Assembly (NCBI GenBank): GCA_030838265.1
Contig: JAUTXA010000122.1
Location: forward strand, 1-13,602
From: Actinomycetota bacterium
Lineage (GTDB): Bacteria > Actinomycetota > Acidimicrobiia > Acidimicrobiales > BP-101
DNA: 13,602 nt
Reading direction: 5' to 3'
The number at the start of each line of letters is the position of its first letter. Position 1 is the first letter of the stretch. Below are positions 1 through 6,141 of the stretch, piece after piece. The translations under genes were made by a program, and so were the position numbers. Below the pieces are notes generated by a model. It worked only from the letters and a program-made list of their open reading frames with translations. It was not told the origin of the DNA and did not search any database.

Positions 1-1689
1 GAGGTCGTCGAACTGCTTGATCTGCTCGAGGACGCTCGTCACCGGCACTAGCTCGTCGGCCGCCCCGTCGGCCATGAAGTAGGGCAGCGATCGGGCGTTG
101 CCGATGAGGGGCTTGGTGTCGGGGTCGACGGCGCAGCGCCCGGTCTGCGACCCGCCCGAGCCGCGCACGGGGCCGTAGGCCCGGATGCCGCACGTCGGCG
201 GTCCGGCGAGGGCCGCGGCATGGGCGAACAGGTCGGGGTGGTTGAGGCCGAGGTGGTAGGTGGCCCATCCGCCCATCGAGTACCCGGAGATGACGGTGCG
301 CTCCGGGTCGAGGGCGTAGGTCGATGCCAGTTGGCTCCACACCTGCCAGAAGTCGACCTCGGCCTCGTCGTAGTACCAGCCGTCGGGACCGCGCCCGAGG
401 GTGGTGGCGCAGATCGAGTGGCGCTGCTCGCAGGCCTGCTGGATGAACTTGGGGTTGATGGCCCCGTACTGGTTGTGCTGCTCGCTGAGCGAGTGAAGGA
501 TCCAGGTCAGCGGCACCGGAGCGGTTGCCGAGGCGTAGTCGGTCGGGACGTAGACGGCATAGGGCTGCAGGGGTCCGAGGAAGTTGGGCTTCAGGTCGCC
601 GGCCCCGCCGCTGCTGGAGTCGTCGGCCACCACGCCGTCGCCGAGGTCGAGGCTCGACACGTACCAGCGGTTGCTGTAGCCGGAGGGCTGGGGCTCGGGC
701 TGCTCGGTGCCGCCGGCGCGGGACGCATCGAGCGCGCCCCAGTCGATGGTCGACGAGAACGCCTCCACATCGCCGCTCGCCAGGTCTTGGCCCTGGGTGT
801 TCTCCATCCAGTAGTTCTGGCTGGACGGCTCGTCGGCGATCGAGCGGAAGCCGACGTTGTAGACGGGCGGCTGGTTGGGAAGGGAGCCGTGGTCACTGTC
901 GACGGGGGCGAAGGCCCGTCCCGTGGCATCGGCGACACCCGAAGCAAGGCGGACGGTGGACGTCGACCCCAGGGCGAGGGCCGACGCCGGCAGCCGGACG
1001 ACGAACGACTTGGCGGTCGTGTCGATGGCGACCGAGCCGCCGATCGACGTGACGTCGGTCGCCGCGCCAGTGGCCGGGTCGACCACCCACGCCCAACCGC
1101 CCGACACGACGATGGCTTGGTCGATGCCGGGGGAGCGCACGCCGGCCGCGCCGGGCCAGGTCGACGCGCCCGTCGCCGGGTCGGCATCGGTGTCGATGGC
1201 CCACTCGGCGATCGGCGAGAACACGGCCGGGTCGGTCGAGGTCAGCGTCGTCCAGTCGACCCGCCAGTAGGTGTCGGTGCCGTCGCGGCCGACGCCGGTG
1301 CGGAAGATGTCGGCGCCGTTGTTGTGGGCCTCGGGCGACGCGTAGATGAAGGTCCCCTTGCTCGACGCGAGGCCGGCGACGGGGAAGGCGACCGGTCGAC
1401 CGGCGGCGCCGTGGTCGTCGTAGAGGAAGTCCGTCCAGAAGGATGCGCCGTGGCTGACGCGGCCCGTCCCCGAGGTGCGGGGGGCGGCCTCGCCGAAGGG
1501 CCATCCGGCGGGCGAGGCGAGGGTGGGTTCGGCGACGTGGGCCGCGGCGGGGACGTTGGCGGGCAGGCCGCCCGGTGCGAGGGCCTTGGCCGCCGGTGTC
1601 GAGTGCAGGGCGCCGGCGAGCGGGGCAGCGAGGAGCCCGGCCGCGGCGAGGGCCACGGCCCGCAGACGTCGAGATTGAGGACGGATCAT
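1..1689 (-). CDS. Secreted esterase with N-terminal beta-rich domain (3' end cut by window edge)
   Basis: Translation on the minus strand is open from ATG 1689 to the left edge: 563 residues are visible and the C-terminus is missing. Residues 1-36 form a signal peptide (RR at 7-8, hydrophobic 11-28, likely cleavage after AKA36 or AGA27), so the protein is probably exported. Residues about 50-310 are rich in Asp, Thr, Val and Trp and contain repeated DPATGA motifs; this resembles CBM9/glucodextranase-like or DOMON-type beta domains, which is a tentative match. From about residue 365 an alpha/beta-hydrolase esterase domain begins (VYVPTDY, then the oxyanion-region WILHSLSE). The nucleophile elbow is GYSMGG with Ser471. 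The Asp of the triad is probably D545 in ADELVPV. The catalytic His would lie outside the window. Overall it resembles the prolyl-oligopeptidase/feruloyl-esterase-like group of extracellular esterases; the substrate is unknown. The gene is divergent from the yedK-like gene across 101 bp. Confidence 0.85.
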   Translation of the reverse strand, partial: MIRPQSRRLRAVALAAAGLLAAPLAGALHSTPAAKALAPGGLPANVPAAAHVAEPTLASPAGWPFGEAAPRTSGTGRVSHGASFWTDFLYDDHGAAGRPVAFPVAGLASSKGTFIYASPEAHNNGADIFRTGVGRDGTDTYWRVDWTTLTSTDPAVFSPIAEWAIDTDADPATGASTWPGAAGVRSPGIDQAIVVSGGWAWVVDPATGAATDVTSIGGSVAIDTTAKSFVVRLPASALALGSTSTVRLASGVADATGRAFAPVDSDHGSLPNQPPVYNVGFRSIADEPSSQNYWMENTQGQDLASGDVEAFSSTIDWGALDASRAGGTEQPEPQPSGYSNRWYVSSLDLGDGVVADDSSSGGAGDLKPNFLGPLQPYAVYVPTDYASATAPVPLTWILHSLSEQHNQYGAINPKFIQQACEQRHSICATTLGRGPDGWYYDEAEVDFWQVWSQLASTYALDPERTVISGYSMGGWATYHLGLNHPDLFAHAAALAGPPTCGIRAYGPVRGSGGSQTGRCAVDPDTKPLIGNARSLPYFMADGAADELVPVTSVLEQIKQFDDL

Positions 1690-1743
1690 GAGGGCGCAGT
1701 TCCGATCTACCCGCAGGGGGCGTGCAGGTACTCATCTCCTCAA

Positions 1744-1763
1744 TTCGGGCATGTTCGCCCGAA
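1744..1763. promoter_or_regulatory. Perfect 7-bp inverted repeat, candidate operator
   Basis: TTCGGGC (1744-1750) and GCCCGAA (1757-1763) are exact reverse complements separated by 6 bp. A shorter dyad, GTTCGCCCGAAC (1753-1764), overlaps it. The repeat lies in the 101-bp gap between two divergent genes and covers the predicted -35 hexamer of the yedK-like gene. A repressor bound here would block that promoter. It does not match the usual actinobacterial LexA box (GAAC-N4-GTTC), because the half-sites face the opposite way. The operator role is inferred. Confidence 0.4.
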
Positions 1764-1782
1764 CTCCTGCGCCGGGTAGCGT
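1754..1782 (+). promoter_or_regulatory. Predicted leaderless promoter of the yedK-like gene
   Basis: A -10-like TAGCGT (1777-1782) lies 8 nt before the ATG at 1791. A weak -35-like TTCGCC (1754-1759) sits 17 bp upstream. With initiation about 7-8 nt after the -10 box, the transcript would start at or next to the ATG. No Shine-Dalgarno sequence precedes the gene, which fits leaderless translation. The -35 match is poor. Confidence 0.4.
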
Positions 1783-1790
1783 CGATCCCG

Positions 1791-2525
1791 ATGTGCGGTC
1801 GATTCGTCGCTTCGTCCCCCACCACGGCCCTGGCCGAGGTGTTCGAGGTCGACGAGGTCAAGGCGCCCGAGCTCGAGGCTCGCTACAACGTCGCCCCGAC
1901 CGACCAGGTCTACGCCGTCGCCGCCACCAAGGGCAGCCGCCAGCTCGGCACCTTCAAGTGGGGGCTGGTGCCGAGCTGGGCCAAGGATCCGTCCGTCGGC
2001 AATCGCATGATCAACCTGCGGGCCGAGTCGGTGTCCGAGAAGGCCAGCTTCCGCCGCACCCTGGGCAAGCGACGCTGCATCATCCCGGCCGACGGCTTCT
2101 ACGAGTGGAAGGACATGGGGAAGGGGCGCAAGAAGCAGCCCTTCTTCATCCGCAGTACGAGCGGGGAACCGTTGGCGCTGGCCGGGCTGTGGGAGGTCTG
2201 GAAAGACCGCGACGACCAAGACGCCGAGTGGCTGCGGACGTGCACCATCATCACGACCGACCCCAACCGGCTGCTCGAGCCCATCCACGACCGCATGCCG
2301 GTGATCCTGGCGCCCGAGGTCTGGGACACGTGGCTCGACGAGGAGAATCACGACACCGACGCCCTGGCCGCCCTCCTGGTGCCCGCCCCCGACGACCTGC
2401 TCGAGCTCTACCCGGTGAGCACGGCGGTGAGCTCGGTCAAGAACGACGGCCCGGAGCTCATCCTCCCCCTCGAGGGTCACGAGGCCGACCGTGACGAGAT
2501 TCACTCTTCACAGAATGCCAAGTGA
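1791..2525 (+). CDS. yedK: SOS response-associated peptidase family (YedK/HMCES, abasic-site DNA-protein crosslinker)
   Basis: A 244-aa protein of the SRAP family. These proteins attach covalently to abasic sites in single-stranded DNA through Cys2 and shield them during replication. The start MCGRF is chosen because removal of Met must expose Cys2; a longer in-frame GTG start at 1722 would bury that residue. The expected active-site residues are all visible: Cys2, N33 in RYNVAPT, N75 in INLRAES, E105 in DGFYEW and H166 in HDRMP. C2, N75 and E105 agree with the E. coli YedK numbering. The length is typical for the family. The gene lies alone after a divergent promoter region, with no SOS partner such as imuB or dnaE2 next to it. 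The stop codon lies 16 bp before the next ATG, but the -35 box of that next gene is inside the yedK coding end. Confidence 0.95.
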   Translation: MCGRFVASSPTTALAEVFEVDEVKAPELEARYNVAPTDQVYAVAATKGSRQLGTFKWGLVPSWAKDPSVGNRMINLRAESVSEKASFRRTLGKRRCIIPADGFYEWKDMGKGRKKQPFFIRSTSGEPLALAGLWEVWKDRDDQDAEWLRTCTIITTDPNRLLEPIHDRMPVILAPEVWDTWLDEENHDTDALAALLVPAPDDLLELYPVSTAVSSVKNDGPELILPLEGHEADRDEIHSSQNAK

Positions 2526-2535
2526 GGGTTACCAT
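2507..2535 (+). promoter_or_regulatory. Predicted leaderless promoter of the small membrane protein gene
   Basis: TTCACA (2507-2512; 5 of 6 matches to TTGACA) and TACCAT (2530-2535; 4 of 6 to TATAAT) are separated by exactly 17 bp. The -10 box ends 6 nt before the ATG at 2542, so transcription should begin at about the start codon. The -35 box lies inside the last codons of the yedK-like gene. This is the best-formed promoter in the window. It suggests that the downstream gene is transcribed independently even though it looks like an operon member. Confidence 0.55.
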
Positions 2536-2541
2536 TCTCGT

Positions 2542-2772
2542 ATGGCTCGTCGTTCACTTCTGAACCGGATGGACAATCTGCTGCTGATCGTGGTGGCCGT
2601 CGTGGTGGGGCTGATCCTCTTCAACGTGGTCGGTGCCCTCTTCGGCCTCGTCTGGTTCCTCATCAAGCTGGCGCTGGCCACCGCGGTGATCGCCGCCACC
2701 TGGCGCCTGGTCGCGCACCGCCGCGATCGCGAGCTCGGCGGTCGCAACCGCGACCACGAGCTGCACTACTAA
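2542..2772 (+). CDS. Small two-helix membrane protein, unknown function
   Basis: A 76-aa protein. I chose ATG 2542 rather than the in-frame GTG at 2491 because that earlier start lies inside the yedK-like coding region and the leaderless promoter points to 2542. Residues 1-11 are basic (ARRSLLNRMDN). Residues 12-33 and 35-55 are two closely spaced hydrophobic segments rich in Val, Leu and Gly. The tail (residues 56-76) is charged, with many Arg, His, Asp and Glu (AHRRDREL, RNRDHELHY). A hairpin in the cytoplasmic membrane with both ends in the cytoplasm is likely. I do not recognise the family. It is followed after 22 bp by a 52-bp palindrome and then by a convergent gene. Confidence 0.7.
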   Translation: MARRSLLNRMDNLLLIVVAVVVGLILFNVVGALFGLVWFLIKLALATAVIAATWRLVAHRRDRELGGRNRDHELHY

Positions 2773-2794
2773 GCCCATCCCGCCCCGCCCCCCT

Positions 2795-2846
2795 GGTTCT
2801 GGCACCAGATGTGGTCGCTCTGGCGACCAGATCTGGTGCCAGAACC
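2795..2846. repeat. 52-bp intergenic palindrome, copy 1 (possible bidirectional terminator)
   Basis: Two 24-bp arms (2795-2818 and 2823-2846) pair at 23 of 24 positions around a TCTG loop. The only mismatch is G2811 against G2830. The right arm contains the 12-bp palindrome ACCAGATCTGGT. The element fills the gap between the convergent membrane-protein gene and the Ddn-like gene, so a hairpin here could end transcription from both sides. Neither strand has a run of T after the stem, so it is not a textbook intrinsic terminator. A near-identical copy lies at 8345-8396. Confidence 0.85.
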
Positions 2847-2864
2847 CAATGATGGGGGGTCGGG

Positions 2865-3311
2865 CTAGGGGGCGATGGTGTCGAAGGGGCGCAGGATGAC
2901 GAGGGGGATGTCGCGCTCGGTCTTGGCCCGGTAGCCGGCGTAGCCCTTGAACATCTGGTCGAAGCGGGGCCACAGGCGATCGCGCTCCTCGGGAGTGGCG
3001 GTCGAGGCGCGGACCGCGATCTCTTGCCCGCCGATCTTCACGCTGGCCGCCGGGTCGTCGCGGAGGTTGAGGTACCAGGCCGGGTGATACGAGCGTCCCG
3101 CGTTCGAGGCCGCGACCACGTAGCTGCCGCCCTCCTGGATGTAGAAGAGCGGCGTGGTGCGGGGCTCGCCCGACTTGCGACCCAGCGAGGTGAGGATGAG
3201 CACCGGCGCGGAGCCGAACTTGCCGGTCACCCGGCCGTTCGTCAGGTTGAGGACGAAGCGGTGGGTCTGGCTGAAGGCCTTCTGCAGGCTGTTGTTGAAC
3301 ACTCTCGGCAC
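2865..3311 (-). CDS. Ddn-like deazaflavin (F420)-dependent nitroreductase-family oxidoreductase
   Basis: A 148-aa protein, about the usual length of Mycobacterium Ddn-family proteins (PF04075), small split-barrel enzymes that bind cofactor F420 or related flavins. Family signatures are PVLILTSLGRKSGEPRTTPL (residues 36-55), YVVAASNAG (64-72) and HPAWYLNLR (76-84). The basic GRKSGEPR segment is the expected cofactor-phosphate region. The physiological substrate cannot be read from sequence; quinone reduction and lipid or redox chemistry are options. The start is GTG 3311, 7 bp after the stop of the hisN-like gene. Its ribosome site GGAGGA (3322-3327) lies in the last codons of that gene, which suggests translational coupling. 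It is the last gene of the dxs transcript and ends just before palindrome copy 1. Confidence 0.88.
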   Translation of the reverse strand: MPRVFNNSLQKAFSQTHRFVLNLTNGRVTGKFGSAPVLILTSLGRKSGEPRTTPLFYIQEGGSYVVAASNAGRSYHPAWYLNLRDDPAASVKIGGQEIAVRASTATPEERDRLWPRFDQMFKGYAGYRAKTERDIPLVILRPFDTIAP

Positions 3312-3318
3312 GGCGACA

Positions 3319-4083
3319 TCATCCTCCGTCGGCGAGGGCGGCGACCACCTCGTCGTGCAAAAGCCCGTTGGTCGTCACCGCTCCGCCGCCGGCCGCGGTG
3401 CGATTGCCGGCCACGTCGGTGAGCCGGCCGCCCGCCTCCTCGACGATCACGATGAGGGCGGCGAGGTCCCAGATCTTGGGGCCGGGCTCGATGGCCACGT
3501 CGACGGATCCCTCGGCTACGAGCACGTGGATCCAGAAGTCGCCGAAGCCGCGCGTCCGCCACACCCGCCGCTCCAGCGCCTCGAACCGAGCCCGCACGCC
3601 AGACGGCTCGAGGTCGACGTTGCTGTCATAGGCCAGGTGGGCGTCACCCAGCGCGGCGACGCGCGAGACGGTGATCGGGTCGCCGTCGGCGAATGACCCT
3701 TCACCCCGGCTGGCCCACCACCGCCGGCCCAGGGCCGGGGCCGAGGCCACGCCGACGACCATCTCACCGTTCTCCTCGAGGGCGATGAGGGTGGCGTAGA
3801 CGGGGATGCCGCGCACGAAGTTGCTGGTGCCGTCGATGGGGTCGACGATCCAGCGTCGGGGGCCTTCGCCGCTGGCGCCCTCCTCCTCGCCGAGGACGGC
3901 GTCGGTGGGACGGGCGGCCGCCAGACGGGTGCGGATCATGTCCTCGACGGCCCGGTCGGCCTCGCTCACCGGCGTGAGGTCGGGCTTGGTGTCGACCACG
4001 AGGTCGCGGGCCCGGAACCGGGCCAGGCTCAGGCGGTCGGCTTCGTCGGCCAGGTCGAGGGCCAGCTCGAGGTCGGGGTGCAC
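3319..4083 (-). CDS. hisN: Inositol monophosphatase-family phosphatase, probable histidinol-phosphatase (HisN type)
   Basis: A 254-aa Mg2+-dependent phosphatase. Family metal-binding motifs are LGEEEG (64-69), WIVDPIDGTSNF (78-89, with D81 and D84) and WDLAAL (205-210, with D206). The N-terminal TKPDLTPVSEADRAVE (32-47) and the C-terminal TNGLLHDEVV (238-247) closely resemble the actinobacterial HisN subgroup (M. tuberculosis Rv3137), from memory. This makes histidinol-phosphate to histidinol, in histidine synthesis, the best guess; inositol-1-phosphate is the alternative. No other his gene is present. The open frame continues upstream into antisense of dxs, but homology begins at the GTG at 4083, giving the normal family length. 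It starts 31 bp after the dxs stop and ends 7 bp before the Ddn-like gene, so the three probably form one transcript. Confidence 0.88.
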   Translation of the reverse strand: MHPDLELALDLADEADRLSLARFRARDLVVDTKPDLTPVSEADRAVEDMIRTRLAAARPTDAVLGEEEGASGEGPRRWIVDPIDGTSNFVRGIPVYATLIALEENGEMVVGVASAPALGRRWWASRGEGSFADGDPITVSRVAALGDAHLAYDSNVDLEPSGVRARFEALERRVWRTRGFGDFWIHVLVAEGSVDVAIEPGPKIWDLAALIVIVEEAGGRLTDVAGNRTAAGGGAVTTNGLLHDEVVAALADGG

Positions 4084-4114
4084 GACGGAGCCGAACCTGG
4101 ACCTGGTGGGTCGG

Positions 4115-6007
4115 TCAGTCGAGGTCGGCGGTGGCGCTCGACCGGGCGAGGGCCTTGACCACCGAGGCGTGGATGCCGGCGGCGTCGAGCCCGAGGCGGG
4201 CGTGGATGGCGTCGGGCGTGGCCGCGGCCGGGATGTACTCGGGCGGGGTGCCGAGCACCAGCACCGGGGGAGCCTGGCCGCCCTCGTCGAGCGACGCGAT
4301 GGCATCGGCCATGAACGACCCGGCTCCGCCGACGCGCAGCCCGTCCTCGATGGTGACGACGAGGGGATGGCGGGCGGCGTCGGCCACCAGGGCGGGGTCG
4401 AGGGGCTTGACCACCCGGACGTCCCACACGGTGGCTTCGATGCCGGCGGCGGCCAGCAGGGTGGCGGCTCCCTCGGCGGCCTCGAGCATCTTGCCCACGG
4501 CCAGCAGGCAGACGTCGTCGCCGGCGCGGGCCTTCCGGGCCTTGAGGCCGGAGCCGACCTGCGAGTCGTCGACCTGGCGGGCCACGCCGCGGGCGTAGCG
4601 GACGGAGGACGGGCCATCGAGCTCGAGGGCGGTGGCCATCATCACGCCGACTTCCTGAGCCGAGGACGGGGCGAAGATCGTCATCCCCGGGATCTTGAGG
4701 CAGAGGCCGAGGTCGAGCACCCCGTGGTGGCTGGGGCCGTCGGGCCCGGTGATGCCGGCCCGGTCGAGGGCGAAGACGACGGGCAGGCCGTGGAGGCCGA
4801 CATCGAGGTTGGCCTGGTCGAAGGCCCGGGCGAAGAAGGTCGAGTAGTCGGCGACCACCGGGGGCAGGCCGGTCATGGCCATGCCGGCCGCGGCCGTGAC
4901 GGCGTGGGCCTCGGCGATGCCGACGTCGTGGAAGCGGTCGGGGAAGCGAGCCTCGAAGGGCAGCAGGCCGGTGGGCCCGGGCATGGCCGCGGTGATGGCG
5001 TGGACCTGGGGGTGCTTCTCGCCCAGCTCGACCATGGCGGTGGCGAAGGCCTCGGTGTAGCCCTTGGGCTTGGCCCAGTCGGCGGGCGGGCCGGTCTCGG
5101 GGTCGAAGACGGGCGCGTCGTGCAGGCACTTCTCGTCGTCGTCCTCGGCCGGGGCGTACCCCCGTCCCTTCTGGGTGAGGACGTGCACCACGATCGGGCC
5201 CTCGTAGGTCGAGGCGTGGCGCAGGGCCTGCTCCATCCCGGCCACGTCGTGACCGTCGATGGGCCCGACGTAGCGGACGCCGAGCGACTCGAAGAAGGCG
5301 GTCGGCTCGAGGACCTCGCGCAACGCGGCCTTGACGCCCTGGAGGCTCGAGTAGGCCAGCTCACCCATCACCGGCATCTCGCGCAGGGCCTGCTCGAGGC
5401 GCTCGCTCAGGCGCATGTAGCCCGGGTGCATCCGCAGGCGGCTGACGCCCTCGCTCATGCGGGAGATGGTGGGGGCGTAGGAGCGCCCGTTGTCGTTGAG
5501 GATGATGAGGACGCGCTTGCCGCTGTGGCCCAGGTTGTTGAGGCCCTCGAAGGCCAGGCCCCCGGTCATCGACCCGTCGCCGATGATGGCCACGACCTTG
5601 CGCTCGGCCCCGCTCTCCTCGACGCCGGTGGCGATGCCGTGGGCGTAGCTGAGGATGGTGGAGGCGTGGCTGTTCTCGACCCAGTCGTGCTCGGACTCGG
5701 AGCGGCTCGGGTAGCCCGAGAGGCCGCCCTCCTGCCTGAGGGTGGCGAACTCGGCCCGGCGCCCGGTGACGATCTTGTGGACGTAGGCCTGATGGCCGGT
5801 GTCCCACAGGATGATGTCGCGAGGCGAGTCGAACACCCGGTGGACGGCCAGGGTCAGCTCGACGGCGCCCAGGTTCGAGCCCAGATGCCCGGCGGTGACG
5901 GCGACCGTCTGGACGATGAACTCTCGGATCTCACTGGCCAGCATCTCGAGCTCGGCTGCGTCGAGGGCCCGCAGGTCGGCCGGGCTGTTGATGGTCTCGA
6001 GCAGCAT
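4115..6007 (-). CDS. dxs: 1-deoxy-D-xylulose-5-phosphate synthase
   Basis: A 630-aa, full-length thiamine-diphosphate enzyme that condenses pyruvate and glyceraldehyde-3-phosphate, the first step of the MEP isoprenoid pathway, in the cytoplasm. Motifs in order: HLGSNLG (41-47), DTGHQAYVHK (69-78), the ThDP/Mg motif GDGSMTGG to LNN (143-158), DVGIAEAHAV (361-370, with the catalytic Glu at 366), DRAGITGPDGPSHHG (415-429), and a transketolase C-terminal domain from about residue 495. Two positions differ from the commonest bacterial form: IAEAHAV rather than IAEQHAV, and SHHG where SHNG or THQG is usual. All essential residues that I can recognise are present. ATG 6007 has GGAGG (6011-6015) 3 nt upstream. 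It heads a probable operon with the HisN-like and Ddn-like genes and is divergent from the c-di-GMP gene. Confidence 0.95.
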   Translation of the reverse strand: MLLETINSPADLRALDAAELEMLASEIREFIVQTVAVTAGHLGSNLGAVELTLAVHRVFDSPRDIILWDTGHQAYVHKIVTGRRAEFATLRQEGGLSGYPSRSESEHDWVENSHASTILSYAHGIATGVEESGAERKVVAIIGDGSMTGGLAFEGLNNLGHSGKRVLIILNDNGRSYAPTISRMSEGVSRLRMHPGYMRLSERLEQALREMPVMGELAYSSLQGVKAALREVLEPTAFFESLGVRYVGPIDGHDVAGMEQALRHASTYEGPIVVHVLTQKGRGYAPAEDDDEKCLHDAPVFDPETGPPADWAKPKGYTEAFATAMVELGEKHPQVHAITAAMPGPTGLLPFEARFPDRFHDVGIAEAHAVTAAAGMAMTGLPPVVADYSTFFARAFDQANLDVGLHGLPVVFALDRAGITGPDGPSHHGVLDLGLCLKIPGMTIFAPSSAQEVGVMMATALELDGPSSVRYARGVARQVDDSQVGSGLKARKARAGDDVCLLAVGKMLEAAEGAATLLAAAGIEATVWDVRVVKPLDPALVADAARHPLVVTIEDGLRVGGAGSFMADAIASLDEGGQAPPVLVLGTPPEYIPAAATPDAIHARLGLDAAGIHASVVKALARSSATADLD

Positions 6008-6141
6008 GCGCCTCCAACGGTAGTCCGGTTCTTCCTTTTGTACGGAGCCGAGCGGTGCAGTGGTTGTGCCTTTTTGGTGCAGGCGGCGGACAGACGCGTG
6101 ATGAGTCCTTTACGACCGGGATTGTGTGCCGATAGGAGGGG
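6008..6141. promoter_or_regulatory. Divergent control region between dxs and the GGDEF-EAL gene
   Basis: These 134 bp must hold promoters for both flanking genes. Base composition is visibly more AT-rich than the genes, with runs such as CTTTTTGG. Two exact copies of GGTGCAG (6054-6060 and 6076-6082) are 22 bp apart, close to two helical turns, and could be a paired binding site. No convincing -35/-10 pair is visible for either gene. I found no c-di-GMP riboswitch core by eye. Confidence 0.4.

Noticed and set aside
1753..1764. LexA/SOS box upstream of the yedK-like gene
   Set aside because: The half-sites are GTTC-N4-GAAC, the reverse of the GAAC-N4-GTTC arrangement expected.
220..1779. 519-aa plus-strand open frame
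   Set aside because: It is the exact antisense codon register of the secreted esterase, which has a signal peptide and active-site motif. The plus-strand product is low-complexity Gly/Val/Arg, typical of high-GC shadows.
1740..2504. 254-aa minus-strand open frame
   Set aside because: It is antisense to the yedK-like gene, whose active-site residues are all present.
2795..2846. Classic rho-independent terminator
   Set aside because: The stem is strong but no T-run follows on either strand, so I list it as a palindromic repeat with a possible termination role.
3319..4617. Longer 432-aa version of the HisN-like protein
   Set aside because: The extra N-terminus overlaps dxs out of frame and is Pro/Arg/Ser-rich; family similarity begins at GTG 4083.
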